NCBI GenBank assembly: GCA_964633205.1
Contig: CAZWFN010000042.1
Coordinates: 1 to 44,218 of the forward strand
DNA length: 44,218 nucleotides
Source of the DNA: CAYVQE01 sp964633205
Lineage (GTDB): Bacteria; Myxococcota; B64-G9
Direction of reading: 5' to 3'
Shown here in pieces: positions 25,303-34,185 of the stretch (position 1 is the first letter of the stretch; every line of letters starts with the position of its first letter). Under the pieces are notes generated by a model, which worked only from the letters and a program-made list of their open reading frames with translations, made no database searches and was not told where the DNA came from. A program made the translations under genes and the position numbers.

Positions 25303-26232
25303 TCAGAACCGCAGCACCGCCACCCCGCCCTCGCCGGCCGGTTGCGTTTGCCCCGGCCGTTCGACGAAGTACGACACCACCGCGGCGACCGCCGCCGCCC
25401 CGGCCAAGCCATAACCGATCGCGGCCGCCCGGCGGGTCCGCTCGGCCCGATCGAACCAGGCGCCGGCGGCCAGTTGCACCGCGGCGTCTTCGGCGCGTCG
25501 CTGGTGGACACCACTGGCGATCGCCAGCGCGGTGGCACCCAGCAAGCCCATGCCGGCCAAAGCGCCCGCGCCGCGGGTGGCCGGGCCCAACCGGGGCGCG
25601 CTCGGCGGCCGGTGCACCAGCCGCTCGCTCCGCGGGCTGGTCGCCGGTGCCGCCTTCACCGGCACCGGCTCGAGCAGCAGCGGCTCGGGCACCTGCAGCG
25701 GCTTGGGTTCGAGACGCCGCCGGCGCGGCGGCGGTCGGCCGGGCTCGGGGGGGCGCCGCCGGTCCGAGCCCGGAGTGGCCACGATGGCCTCGCGGGCCGG
25801 GTGGATGCGGCCGCTGAATGGTTGAACCAGCACGCCGCGGCGCGGGCCGGACACCAGCACCCGGTAGGTATGCGGGCCGGGCGGCACGTCGATGCGCACC
25901 AGGACCTCGTCGCTGAGCTCCGCGTCGGCCGGCGGTACGCCGAAACGCACCGTGCCCTGCTCGCGATCGTCGCGCACCACGGTCAGGTCGACCGGCACCG
26001 GCGACCGGCCGGACACGAGCACCTGGCGCAGCCGCAGGCCGAGCTGCGTCGGCCCGCTCACGTCGAGTTGCAGCATCTGGCCGGTCGGCAACCACAGGTA
26101 GGGCGCATCGGCGCCGGCGACCGGCCGCTGCTCGTGCTGGCTGCGCACCCGCACCGGACCGGCCGCGGCCGACCCCACCGTCCCGAGCAGGCCGCAGACC
26201 AGGCCCGCGATGATGATCGACACCGTCTTCAT
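25303..26232 (-). CDS. Exported membrane protein with Pro/Arg-rich linker
   Basis: A 309-residue protein. It has a signal peptide (MKTVSIIIAGLVCGLLGTVGSAAAG) and a beta-rich extracytoplasmic domain of about 130 residues (APYLWLPTGQMLQLDVSGPTQLGLRLRQVLV to 'PHTYRVLVSGPRRGVLVQ'). A linker of about 60 residues rich in Pro and Arg follows, then two hydrophobic segments near the C-terminus (GALAGMGLLGATALAIASG and 'AAIGYGLAGAAAVAAVVSYFV'). I do not recognise the family. The start at 26232 has GAGAAG six bases away; an in-frame ATG at 26238 is also possible. It is divergent from the glycosyltransferase operon. Confidence 0.65.
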   Translation of the reverse strand: MKTVSIIIAGLVCGLLGTVGSAAAGPVRVRSQHEQRPVAGADAPYLWLPTGQMLQLDVSGPTQLGLRLRQVLVSGRSPVPVDLTVVRDDREQGTVRFGVPPADAELSDEVLVRIDVPPGPHTYRVLVSGPRRGVLVQPFSGRIHPAREAIVATPGSDRRRPPEPGRPPPRRRRLEPKPLQVPEPLLLEPVPVKAAPATSPRSERLVHRPPSAPRLGPATRGAGALAGMGLLGATALAIASGVHQRRAEDAAVQLAAGAWFDRAERTRRAAAIGYGLAGAAAVAAVVSYFVERPGQTQPAGEGGVAVLRF

Positions 26233-26291
26233 CCGCATCTTCTCGGATCCACGATAGCGCCCGCGCCGGCGGCGAACAAGCTTCACGCGCA

Positions 26292-26319
26292 TTGACGGCC
26301 CGCGGTCGGCTGCTATCAT
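26292..26319 (+). promoter_or_regulatory. Promoter of the glycosyltransferase operon
   Basis: TTGACG (26292-26297), a 16-base spacer and TATCAT (26314-26319). The leader to the ATG at 26461 is about 135 bases and shows no ribosome-binding site of note. Short frames within it have Arg/Ala/Pro-rich composition and do not look coding. Confidence 0.5.
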
Positions 26320-26460
26320 CGCTCCATCCCGGCCGGCCGCCAGCATGCGCACGAGACCGGCAGCGACAGAGCATCGTCGTGAGCCTGTCCGCCAAGCGCC
26401 AGCGGCTGCGCGACGGGTGGCGGGTTTGCCTCCGCCGCGCCCAGGCCCTATGCTGCGGCC

Positions 26461-28695
26461 ATGTCCGACGACGCGTCCCAGCGGCCGGGCCGGCGCCCGA
26501 CCCGCCGCGGCCTGGCGGCCTTGCTGCTGATCCTGGCCTTCGCCGCCGGCATCCACCTGCCGGCGTTGGACCACGCCTACCTGCCCGGCTGGGACGAGGC
26601 CATCCACGCCGCGGTGGCGGCCAACCTGGCCGAGCACCCGGCCACGCCCACCCTGTTCGACGCGCCGTTTTTACCGTTGGACTACCGCAACTGGCAGGAG
26701 AACCACATCTGGTTGCACATGCCGCCGCTGCCCTTCTGGCAAGCGGCAGCCGGCCTGGCGGTGGGCGGCCGCTCGCTGTTCTGGCTGCGCCTGCCCGGTT
26801 GGCTGCTGTTCTGCGCCACCCTGGTGGGCCTCTACCTGCTCGGGCTGCGGCTCTACCGCGAAGAGGCCGGATTGCTCGGCGCCGCGTTGTATGCGGCCGC
26901 GCCCTTCGGCTGGTTGCAGGTGCAGGGATACCACTTCGGCGACATGACCGACGTGGGGCTGGCCTTCTGGCTGACCGCTTGCTGTCTCTGCATGCTGCGG
27001 GCCATCGACAGCGGCCGGCTGCGCTGGGCCGCCTTGGCCGGGCTATGCCAGGCGGCCGCCTTGTTGACCAAGAGCGCCCTGGCGCTGGCGCCGGCCGGGG
27101 CCGCGCTGGTGCTGTTCGCCGCCCCGCGGCTCGGGCTGCGGCTGCGGCCGGCGGTGCGCTGGTGGCTGCCCGCGCTGCAATGGGGCCTGGGTCTGGCGCT
27201 GTGGTGGGCCTGGCGATTGAGCTGCTGGTGGCGTTGGCCGCGCGAATACACCCACGAGACCGAGGCCCAGTGGCTGCACGTGATCGGCGATTACGAGGGC
27301 CACGGCCGGCCCTGGGACGCGCTGTTCAACACGCTGCCGGCCAACCTGTTCACCCCGGAGCTGCTGCTGTTCGGCCTGGTGGCGGTGGGCTGGGTGGCCT
27401 GGCAGGCCTGGCAGCGGCGGCACACCGGCAACGGGCTGCACGCCCTGTGGTTGCTGGGCAGCTGGCTGCCGCTGCTGGCGGTGCAGACCAAGGTGCCGGC
27501 GGTGTTGTTCGGCCTGGCCCCCGCGCTGGCGCTGGCCATCGGCGCCCTGGTGGTGCGCCTGGCTGCACTTCGAACCGGGACCTGGACGCTGGCCCTGGCC
27601 TGGGTGCCGCTGCTGGCCCACCTGCTGGCGCCGCTGGCGGGCGCGGCCTGGTTCGCCTTCGCCGCGCCGTTCGCCCCCGACATGGCCGCCGTCCCCCACC
27701 TGCCGCTGCAGCTCGGCCTGCTGCTGGGGCTGGCCGGCGGGCTGTGGCTGATCGGCCGCGGCCTGCGGGCCTTAGGCCCGCGGGACGAGAATGCGGCCGG
27801 ACACCGCTGGCCGGCCCGGGTGCGCTGGCTGGTGGCGGCCGCCGGGCTGGTCACCGCTTTCGGCCTGGTGCTGGCGGAGCTGCACACCACCCGCGGCGGC
27901 TTCGCCATCATCGCCGGCATCAATCCGGTCCGCACGGCCGTGCGCAGCGTCGAGCCCGCCCTGGCCGCCGACGCCCGCTTGGTGTTCGAAGGCCGCACCA
28001 ACGGCCGCCAGCGGCCCGCGCTGGCGGCGTCGTTCTTCACCGGCCGCCCCGCCCACCTGGTGGCCGGCCACGCCCTTACGCCAGCGGTGGCCGCCGCAGC
28101 CCGCCACGGGCCGGTGGTGCTGTTCAGCCCGGTGCGCCGGCAGGCCGAGCCGATGCTGGCGCCCGCTCCGGATCAGGGCTGGTGGGTCTATGCGGCCACC
28201 GACGGGCCGCCGCCGGCGGCGACTCCGGCGGCGGGCCATGCCCTGGCGCGCTACCCGGGCGCGCCCGACCTGCTGCGGCTCGAGCTCGATCGCCGCCGGC
28301 TGCCGGCCGGCAGCCGGCTGGCCGCGCTGGCCATCTGGCGCGCCGAAGGGCCCGCCTCGCGCTTCGCCACCCAGATCGTGCTGCAACCGGCCGCCGGCGG
28401 ACCGGCGCTGGCGCCGTACCCGGCCGAGCACGACTTCCCCACCGGCCTGCAGGGCGTACACCTGCACGACCTGGCCCCGCCCGGGCTGTTCTGGGGTCAC
28501 CGGCCCTTGGGCACCGGGCTCGGCGAGCCCCACCGCTGGCGGTCCGGCTGGGAAGTGGCCGACGCCTTCTCCATCTGGATCCCGCGCCACCTGCCACCGG
28601 GCCGCTACCGGCTGGTGCAACGGCTGCTGGATCGCGGCCGGCCGCTGGCGCCCCGCGGGCCGGTGGACTGGCCCTGGATCGAGGTGCGGCCGTGA
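26461..28695 (+). CDS. GT-C glycosyltransferase, GT39/ArnT-like
   Basis: A 744-residue integral membrane protein with about 12 hydrophobic segments in the first 460 residues and a soluble C-terminal domain of about 280 residues. The first luminal loop carries the GT-C acidic motif in LPGWDEAIHAAVAANLAEHP (Asp-Glu), as in protein O-mannosyltransferases (GT39) and ArnT, which use polyprenyl-phosphate sugars as donors. The sequence 'YHFGDMTDVGLAFWLTACCL' matches the second conserved loop of this family. It is expected in the cytoplasmic membrane, glycosylating lipid or protein on the periplasmic side. Its stop overlaps the next gene's GTG start (GTGA), so the two are translationally coupled. Confidence 0.8.
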   Translation: MSDDASQRPGRRPTRRGLAALLLILAFAAGIHLPALDHAYLPGWDEAIHAAVAANLAEHPATPTLFDAPFLPLDYRNWQENHIWLHMPPLPFWQAAAGLAVGGRSLFWLRLPGWLLFCATLVGLYLLGLRLYREEAGLLGAALYAAAPFGWLQVQGYHFGDMTDVGLAFWLTACCLCMLRAIDSGRLRWAALAGLCQAAALLTKSALALAPAGAALVLFAAPRLGLRLRPAVRWWLPALQWGLGLALWWAWRLSCWWRWPREYTHETEAQWLHVIGDYEGHGRPWDALFNTLPANLFTPELLLFGLVAVGWVAWQAWQRRHTGNGLHALWLLGSWLPLLAVQTKVPAVLFGLAPALALAIGALVVRLAALRTGTWTLALAWVPLLAHLLAPLAGAAWFAFAAPFAPDMAAVPHLPLQLGLLLGLAGGLWLIGRGLRALGPRDENAAGHRWPARVRWLVAAAGLVTAFGLVLAELHTTRGGFAIIAGINPVRTAVRSVEPALAADARLVFEGRTNGRQRPALAASFFTGRPAHLVAGHALTPAVAAAARHGPVVLFSPVRRQAEPMLAPAPDQGWWVYAATDGPPPAATPAAGHALARYPGAPDLLRLELDRRRLPAGSRLAALAIWRAEGPASRFATQIVLQPAAGGPALAPYPAEHDFPTGLQGVHLHDLAPPGLFWGHRPLGTGLGEPHRWRSGWEVADAFSIWIPRHLPPGRYRLVQRLLDRGRPLAPRGPVDWPWIEVRP

Positions 28696-30296
28696 GCGTT
28701 GCCCGGGCCGAGCCGAGCCGTACCACGCCGTGGCTGCTGGCCGGGGCGCTGTGCTTGATGACCGCCTGGTCCTTTCCCTACTTCGCCGAGCTGGGCAGCC
28801 CCAACGAGCTGACCCGGCTCTACCTGGCCCGGGCCCTGATCGACGACGGCAGCCTGACCATCGACGGGCCGGTGGCCCGCCGGGGTCCGCTGACCGACAT
28901 GGCCCGCCGCGACGGCCACCTCTACTCGGACAAGGCGCCCGGAGTCGGCTTGCTGGGCGCGCCCTGCTATGCGGTGCTGAAGCTGTTCGTCGGCTGGCGC
29001 GCCGAGGCGCTCGACGACGCCACCGTGCTGCGCTGGCTGCGGCTGTGGCTGGCCGGGGTACCGACCGCGCTGACCGCCTGGTTGCTGTTCGGCCTGCTGG
29101 GCCGGCTGGGTCTGGGCCGGCGCCGGCGTTTCGCGCTGGTCTGGGCCTGGGGCGCCGGCAGCGTGGCTTTCGCCTACGGCAGCCTGCTCTACGGCCATGC
29201 GCTGTGCGGCCTGTGCTTGGTGCTGGGCCTGGCCGGCGGGCTGCGGCTGGCGCGCCAGGATCGGCCCGACTGGGTGCCGCTGGGCACCGGGGCCGCGCTG
29301 GGCGCGGCACTGTTGACCGAGTACACCAGCCTGCTGCTGGTGCTGCCGCTGGCGCTGGTGGCGCTGGTGCTGTCGCGACACCGGAGCCGCGATCTGCTGC
29401 TGGGCAGCGCGGGCGCGCTGCTGCCGCTGGGGCTGCTGGCGCTCTACCACCAGCTCTGCTTCGGCGCTCCCTGGGCCACCGGCTACGCCCACCTGGTCAA
29501 CCGCCACTACGCCCAGGTGCACGCCGAGGGGCTGCTGGGCTTGACCGCGCCTTCGTTCGAGCGCCTGGGCATCATCCTGTTCAGCCCCACCCGCGGCCTG
29601 TTCTTCTACTCACCGTGGTTGCTGTTGGCCCCGGTGGGGCTGGTCGCGGCGGCCAGCGGCCGGCGGCCGGCCAATTGGCGTCCGGCCGCTTCGCGGCCGG
29701 TCTGGCTGGGCCTGGCCGCCGGCAGCCTGCTGTACCTGCTGTTCGCCATGGCGCTGAAGCTGGACGCCTGGGGCTGGAGCCTGGGCCCGCGACATCTGAC
29801 GCCGCTGCTGCCCTTCTGGACCCTGGCCGCCGGGGTCCTGCTGCTGCGCTCCGACCGCTGGGGGATATTCGCCGACTGGACGCTGCGGCTGCTGGCGGCC
29901 TACGCGGTCATCGCGGTGGTGGTGCCGACCGCGGTCTTCGGTGGCTTTCCGCCCGATTTCTCCAACCCGCTGGCCGACTTCGTCCGGCCGCTGCTGCGCG
30001 CCGGCTGCGTCGGGCCCAACCTGGGCGCGACGCTGGGGCTGGCGCCCATCTGGGGCTTGCTGCCGCTGCTGGCCGGCGCGCTGGCGCTGGCCGGCTGGCT
30101 GGCCAGCGCCGGGCTGGCCCGCGGCTGGCAGCGCGCGCTGGCTGTCGGCTTGGCGCTGGGGCTGGTGCTGGCGGCGTACGGCATGGACGGGCCCCCCTCC
30201 GCGGCGGAGCAACGCAGCCTGGGCTGGATCCGCGGCCAGGTGCTCGGCTGCCCGGCACAGCCGCCGCTCAGCGCCGGCCCGCCTGGGGGAAGCTGA
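28692..30296 (+). CDS. Second GT-C type membrane glycosyltransferase
   Basis: A 534-residue polytopic membrane protein with about 11-12 transmembrane segments. The first loop, SPNELTRLYLARALIDDGSL, and 'MARRDGHLYSDKAPGVGLLGAP' match a known group of bacterial GT-C-like membrane proteins, with candidate acidic residues in the E-L-T-R and D-G-S-L segments. The start is GTG at 28692, overlapping the previous stop; the frame is open far upstream, but only here does the membrane-protein sequence begin. The last 29 bases overlap, in the opposite direction, the end of the LEA-like lipoprotein gene. It is probably a second sugar-transfer step on the same glycan. Confidence 0.75.
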   Translation: MSVARAEPSRTTPWLLAGALCLMTAWSFPYFAELGSPNELTRLYLARALIDDGSLTIDGPVARRGPLTDMARRDGHLYSDKAPGVGLLGAPCYAVLKLFVGWRAEALDDATVLRWLRLWLAGVPTALTAWLLFGLLGRLGLGRRRRFALVWAWGAGSVAFAYGSLLYGHALCGLCLVLGLAGGLRLARQDRPDWVPLGTGAALGAALLTEYTSLLLVLPLALVALVLSRHRSRDLLLGSAGALLPLGLLALYHQLCFGAPWATGYAHLVNRHYAQVHAEGLLGLTAPSFERLGIILFSPTRGLFFYSPWLLLAPVGLVAAASGRRPANWRPAASRPVWLGLAAGSLLYLLFAMALKLDAWGWSLGPRHLTPLLPFWTLAAGVLLLRSDRWGIFADWTLRLLAAYAVIAVVVPTAVFGGFPPDFSNPLADFVRPLLRAGCVGPNLGATLGLAPIWGLLPLLAGALALAGWLASAGLARGWQRALAVGLALGLVLAAYGMDGPPSAAEQRSLGWIRGQVLGCPAQPPLSAGPPGGS

Positions 30297-31128
30297 TGGT
30301 GCCGGTGACGTCGATCGGCAACTCGAAGCCGTCGATGTGCAGGGCGCCTTTCATGTGGTAGGCGATCTGCTCCTGCTCGAGCAGCTCCATGATCTCGACG
30401 TGTTCGCGCTCGTTGAAAATCGGCGTGGTCACGTCATACGTGAACTCGGCCGAGGGCGGCACCACCTCGGCCAGCGGCAGCTCGTCGGCGATCACCTCCT
30501 GGCCCGCCAGCTCGATACCATAGACGATCTTGTCGAGCTCGAGCCGGAAGGTGTTGGCGTTGAGCAGGCCGAGCTCGAAGTTGATGCGCACGTCGCTGCC
30601 GTCGCCGAAGCGCTCGGCGTTGGCCTGTATGATGTCGAGCTCGGGCAGCTTGGGCAATGGGATGGTGCCGCCGTCGCTGTTCGAGACCGCGACCGGTCCG
30701 GTCGGCGCCTGCAGCTCGCAGGTCAGATGGTACTTGTAGGGCAGGCGCTTGCGCTGCAGGAAAGCCACGATGGCCTCGCGCTGCTCGGGCCAGGGGACCG
30801 AGATTTTCGCCCGGACCGGCACCTCGGCGCCGGCTTCGACCGCCGCCTCGATCTGCAGCGTGCCCCGCAGCGTCTGGCCGTCGCGGATCTCGAGCTTGTA
30901 AGGACAGCCGGTGACGCGCCCGGCCCGTTCGTCCTGGCCCACCAGGGCGAACTTGAACACCACATCGGTGCCGGTGAAGGATTGGTTCTCGAAGCCGATG
31001 CCGCGAAACGCGAGCTCCGGCTCGGCGTAGGGCGCAGGAGCGGTCTTTTTGACCTGCGCATCCTTGCAGCCCCCCAACCCGACGGCGATCGAGACCAAAA
31101 AAGCAACCTGCGCAATCCGCCCCCACAT
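30268..31128 (-). CDS. LEA14/WHy-like lipoprotein
   Basis: A 286-residue lipoprotein. The signal is MWGRIAQVAFLVSIAVGLGG, with Cys in LGGC. Two tandem beta-sandwich domains of LEA type 2/WHy kind follow: 'ELAFRGIGFENQSFTGTDVVFKFALV' and 'DIIQANAERFGDGSDVRINFELGLLNANTFRLELDKIVYGIELAG', the latter followed by a matching strand set ending 'FELPIDVTGTISFP'. Such domains are found in envelope lipoproteins tied to desiccation and stress, but no enzymatic role is known. The start at 31128 has AAGGAGGG upstream. It is convergent with and overlaps the second glycosyltransferase gene by 29 bases. Confidence 0.8.
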   Translation of the reverse strand: MWGRIAQVAFLVSIAVGLGGCKDAQVKKTAPAPYAEPELAFRGIGFENQSFTGTDVVFKFALVGQDERAGRVTGCPYKLEIRDGQTLRGTLQIEAAVEAGAEVPVRAKISVPWPEQREAIVAFLQRKRLPYKYHLTCELQAPTGPVAVSNSDGGTIPLPKLPELDIIQANAERFGDGSDVRINFELGLLNANTFRLELDKIVYGIELAGQEVIADELPLAEVVPPSAEFTYDVTTPIFNEREHVEIMELLEQEQIAYHMKGALHIDGFELPIDVTGTISFPQAGRR

Positions 31129-31271
31129 GGCCGTACCCTCCTTCGCAGCCGCCGGCCGCACCGCGACCGACATCCGGTTTCACCTCGATGGCTTGGATGC
31201 TAACGCCGGCGCCGGACTCTTGTCCAGCCCCGGCCGGCGAAATGCGGCCGGCGGAACGCGGCCGCTGCGGC

Positions 31272-31934
31272 TCAGCCGCCGGCGGCCGGGCGCAGCTTCC
31301 AGACCTCATCGGCCGGGTACTCGAACTGCACGTACCAGTTCTCGGGCGCGAAGTACTCGTCGTACTGGTGCTGGCCCCCCTCGCTGTCGGTGCGGGTGTG
31401 GATCAGGTGGAAGGCGCTGAAGGTGCCGGCCGGCACCTCCTGGTCGGCCTTGCCGTTGTTGTCGAACCGATGCGTCTCGCTGCCGCCCTGCTCGAGCTCC
31501 GAGGTGCTGGACCAGCTCTGGCGGGCGATGCCCTGCTCGTTCTCGATCGGCACCGGCAGGATCTCTATCGAATCGAGGAAGGTGCGTTCGACCCAATCGG
31601 TTCCTTCCTTGGCTTCCTCGCCCAGCAGCAGCAGGCCGTCCCCGGTCACCTGGTACCAGCGGGTGGCTACTGGATTCTGATTCTGGCGCAGCTCCACCTG
31701 GTAGGCCTCGATGCCGTCGGCGAACTCGCGGTCGATCTTGACCACCTCGACCCATCCGTCCAGCACCGCGGCGCCGACCTCCACGTCGTACTCCCAGATC
31801 CGGCCCACCTCCAGGCCCAGGTAGGCCAGCGCCTCGGTGTTGTCGCCGCCGTTGCCGTTGCCGTCGCCGCCGCCACAGCCGGCCCACAGCCCGGCCAGGG
31901 CACAGAGCGCAACCCCCGTTCTCAGAAATCGCAT
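31272..31934 (-). CDS. Lipoprotein of unknown function
   Basis: A 220-residue lipoprotein: signal MRFLRTGVALCALAGLWAG, then Cys followed by a Gly/Asn/Asp-rich tether (GGGDGNGNGGDN). The mature domain is beta-rich with many aromatic and acidic residues (EALAYLGLEVGRIWEYDVEV, RWYQVTGDGLLLLGEEAKEG, YDEYFAPENWYVQFEYPADE). The pattern of an antiparallel barrel in which each strand begins with W or Y resembles other uncharacterised myxobacterial lipoproteins. GAGGAGGG precedes the ATG at 31934. It lies 46 bases after the fumarase beta gene and may be read with it. No function can be assigned. Confidence 0.7.
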   Translation of the reverse strand: MRFLRTGVALCALAGLWAGCGGGDGNGNGGDNTEALAYLGLEVGRIWEYDVEVGAAVLDGWVEVVKIDREFADGIEAYQVELRQNQNPVATRWYQVTGDGLLLLGEEAKEGTDWVERTFLDSIEILPVPIENEQGIARQSWSSTSELEQGGSETHRFDNNGKADQEVPAGTFSAFHLIHTRTDSEGGQHQYDEYFAPENWYVQFEYPADEVWKLRPAAGG

Positions 31935-31980
31935 GCTCGTCCCTCCTCTCGCTAGTGCGGCCTCCAGGCGCGGCCGCCGC

Positions 31981-32562
31981 TCACAAGGTCGCGGCGATCG
32001 CGGCCGCCTTGGCGCTGGAGCGCTCGAGCACCTCGGCGTGCAGGCTCTGACCGTGGGCGTCCATGGTGACCACCGCCGGAAAACGCTCCACCTCGATCTC
32101 CCACATGGCCTCGGGCGCACCGAACTCCTCGAGCTTGTGCACCGTGCGCACCCGCTTGACCGACCGGGCCAGGATGACCGCCAGCCCGCCGATGGCGTGC
32201 AGGTAGACCGCGCCGTGCTCGCTGCAAGCCGCCAGCGTCTTGGGGCCCATGCCCCCCTTGCCGATCACGCCGCGCACGCCGTAGCGGGCGATGACATCGG
32301 CCTCGTAAGGCTCCTCGCGCTTGGAGGTGGTCGGCCCGGCAGCGACGAAGGTCCAGCCGTCGCCGTCGCGTTTGACCACCGGACCGCAGTGGTAGAGCAT
32401 GCCGTCGCGCAGCACGTCGCGCACCTCGGTCGCATCCTGTTCGATCATGTACTTGTGGGCCGCATCGCGGGCGGTGATCATGACCCCGCTGATGGTCACC
32501 TCGTCGCCGACCTTCAGGGCCCGGATGGCCTGTTCGTCGATGGGAAGCTGCAAGTCGATCAT
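31981..32562 (-). CDS. Class I fumarate hydratase, beta subunit (C-terminal domain)
   Basis: A 193-residue small subunit of an iron-sulfur hydro-lyase of the class I fumarase/L-tartrate dehydratase type. It opens 'MIDLQLPIDEQAIRALKVGDEVTISG' and contains the conserved ITARDAAHKYM, YHCGPVVKR, AAGPTTSKRE, GVIGKGGMG and 'VVTMDAHGQSLH' segments that complete the active site. The fumarase call over tartrate dehydratase rests on central-metabolism likelihood and general similarity. It lies 27 bases downstream of the alpha subunit and acts with it in the cytosol, converting fumarate and malate in the TCA cycle. Confidence 0.9.
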   Translation of the reverse strand: MIDLQLPIDEQAIRALKVGDEVTISGVMITARDAAHKYMIEQDATEVRDVLRDGMLYHCGPVVKRDGDGWTFVAAGPTTSKREEPYEADVIARYGVRGVIGKGGMGPKTLAACSEHGAVYLHAIGGLAVILARSVKRVRTVHKLEEFGAPEAMWEIEVERFPAVVTMDAHGQSLHAEVLERSSAKAAAIAATL

Positions 32563-32589
32563 GGCTCCTCCTCCTCGCCCGGCCCGCGC

Positions 32590-33462
32590 TCACTCGATCT
32601 CGGCCCGGTCGCCGCGCAGTGTCAGCGTGCGCCGGCGATAGGCCCAACACATGTAGCTGACCGACACGAAGAAGCAGGCCGGGTGGCGGTGACGCACGCC
32701 CAGCTTGACCCCCAGGATGGTGTTGTTGCCCGAAAACCCCATCGGGCCGATGCCGAGCTGGTTGACCTTGTCCAGCATCTCGCGCTCGACTGCGGCCAGC
32801 TCCGGATCGGCGTTCTCGTCGTCGAGCCGACGCAGGAACTGCAGCTTGGACTCGGTGTAGGAGGTCATCCGGTCGCCGCCGACGCCGACCCCGAGCGTTC
32901 CCGGAGCACAACCGAAGCCCTGCGCTTTGAGCGCCGCGTCCAATATGCAACGCTTGACGCCGCTCAGGTCGCGCCCGGCGCCGATGGCACCATCGGGCAG
33001 GGTGTACTGCACACCGCAGTTCTCGCTGCCGCCGCCTTTGAGCATCAACCGCACCACCAACAAACCGGGCTCGTCGACCTGATCGAAGTGCAGGTAGGGT
33101 GCGCCGGCGCCGGTGTTGTCGCCGCTGTTCTTGCCGGTCAGCGGATGCACCGCATTGGGCCGCAGATAGACGCGCCGGGTGGCCTCGGCCGCGGCCGCTC
33201 GGGCGGCGTCGGCCATTTGCCGCGGGCGGATGTCGGGGCCGTGCTCGATGTGGAACAACAGCGCCCCGGTGTCCTGACAGATGGGCATCGAATGCGCGCG
33301 GGCCTCGGCTGCGTTGTGCAGCATCAGATCGAGGGTCGAACGGGCGCGGTCCTGCTCGCCGTCGCGGGCGGTCTCGAGCGCCCGCGTCACGTCCGATGGC
33401 AAGTCGCAAGCGGTGCGGCGAATCAACTCGACCAGGTGTTCGGTCAGCGCTTCGGTCTCCAT
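32590..33462 (-). CDS. Class I fumarate hydratase, alpha subunit (iron-sulfur)
   Basis: A 290-residue large subunit binding the labile 4Fe-4S cluster. The expected cysteines are seen at C62 (MPICQDTG), C149 (GGSENCG) and C185 (GFGCAPGTLGVGVGG), together with 'KNSGDNTGAGAPYLHF' and 'MGFSGNNTILGVKLG'. Length and split organisation are typical of two-subunit fumarases of anaerobes and many Deltaproteobacteria. The ATG at 33462 (METEALTEHL) has CGGAGG at good distance and is preferred over an ATG eight codons upstream. It heads the fumarase pair. Two 26-bp direct repeats lie 30-80 bases before the start. Confidence 0.9.
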   Translation of the reverse strand: METEALTEHLVELIRRTACDLPSDVTRALETARDGEQDRARSTLDLMLHNAAEARAHSMPICQDTGALLFHIEHGPDIRPRQMADAARAAAAEATRRVYLRPNAVHPLTGKNSGDNTGAGAPYLHFDQVDEPGLLVVRLMLKGGGSENCGVQYTLPDGAIGAGRDLSGVKRCILDAALKAQGFGCAPGTLGVGVGGDRMTSYTESKLQFLRRLDDENADPELAAVEREMLDKVNQLGIGPMGFSGNNTILGVKLGVRHRHPACFFVSVSYMCWAYRRRTLTLRGDRAEIE

Positions 33463-33489
33463 CCAAAGCCTCCGTGGTGGATGCACACC

Positions 33490-33541
33490 CTCATGGGTTC
33501 AGGCCTCAGTCCAATCTCATGGAAACAGGTCTAGATCCCAT
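33490..33541. repeat. Two tandem imperfect 26-bp repeats before the fumarase genes
   Basis: The segments 33490-33515 and 33516-33541 both begin CTCATGG, continue with CAGG and CT at the same places, and end TCCnAT. By my count 18 of 26 positions are identical. They lie about 30 bases upstream of the fumarase alpha start, where an operator would be expected, and between that gene and the HU terminator. Confidence 0.5.
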
Positions 33542-33609
33542 CGCCGGCCGCGTCCAGGGAAAACTTGTCGTCCGGGCGAGCAAAGCGGCCGGCCCAAGAG
33601 GGTCGGATC

Positions 33610-33638
33610 AAAAAAAGGACCGCCCTGGGGCAGTCCTT
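33610..33638 (-). terminator. Intrinsic terminator of the HU gene
   Basis: On the minus strand AAGGACTGCCC (33638-33628) pairs with GGGCGGTCCTT (33625-33615) and is followed by a T tract (33616-33610). It starts 25 bases after the HU stop. It is a classical rho-independent terminator with one G-U pair. Confidence 0.85.
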
Positions 33639-33662
33639 CTACGACCGCTGGTCCGATCGCAA

Positions 33663-33941
33663 CTACAGGATCTTCTTGAGCTGCGGGGCCGGCTTGAACG
33701 AGACCGTCTTGGTCGCGGCGATCTTGATCTCCTCGCCGGTGCGCGGGTTGCGGCCCTTGCGGGCCTTGCGCCGCTTCACCGTGAAGGTGCCGAATCCGGG
33801 GTAGGAGAACCGCTTCTCCTTCTTGATGGCCTTGCTCAACTGGGTGAACACGGCATCGATCACTTCCCCGGTGGCCTTCTTGGACATTTCCGGCAGGCCC
33901 TTGGTCTTCAAGACGGCTTCGATCAGTTCGGACTTGGTCAT
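33663..33941 (-). CDS. HU-family nucleoid protein
   Basis: A 92-residue DNA-binding protein of the HU/IHF family. It has the N-terminal helical dimerisation part (MTKSELIEAVLKTKGLPEMS), then the saddle and DNA-binding arm with the signature GFGTFTVKRRKARKGRNPRTG, the arm-tip proline in NPRTG, and the C-terminal FKPAPQLKKIL. Length and motifs are standard for HU. It bends and compacts DNA as a dimer. ATG at 33941 has GGGAGG upstream; translation further upstream is not credible. A consensus promoter (34020-34048) and a strong terminator frame it, so it is an independent, likely highly expressed unit. Confidence 0.95.
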   Translation of the reverse strand: MTKSELIEAVLKTKGLPEMSKKATGEVIDAVFTQLSKAIKKEKRFSYPGFGTFTVKRRKARKGRNPRTGEEIKIAATKTVSFKPAPQLKKIL

Positions 33942-34019
33942 GGATTCCTCCCTTGTCTCGACTTGGCGGATCAGTTCCCCGGGCTTGATAGAATCGCTTG
34001 GCGGCGACGAATGGCGGCG

Positions 34020-34048
34020 ATTGTAGGCGTGGGTTTTCAACCTGTCAA
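34020..34048 (-). promoter_or_regulatory. Consensus sigma70 promoter of the HU gene
   Basis: On the minus strand a perfect TTGACA (34048-34043), a 17-base spacer and TACAAT (34025-34020). The leader to the ATG at 33941 is about 72 bases. This is the strongest promoter seen in the window. Confidence 0.85.
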
Positions 34049-34185
34049 GGGCAAAAAGCAGCGCACCCTTGAAAAACAAGGCCACGCGCCGCCACCGCTC
34101 CGCAATGCCCTGCGGCCGTGTGGGTTGCGCGATCCCCGGCGACCCAATCTGGTTTTTGCGGTGCTCTCGATGGAGATCGGCGTGC

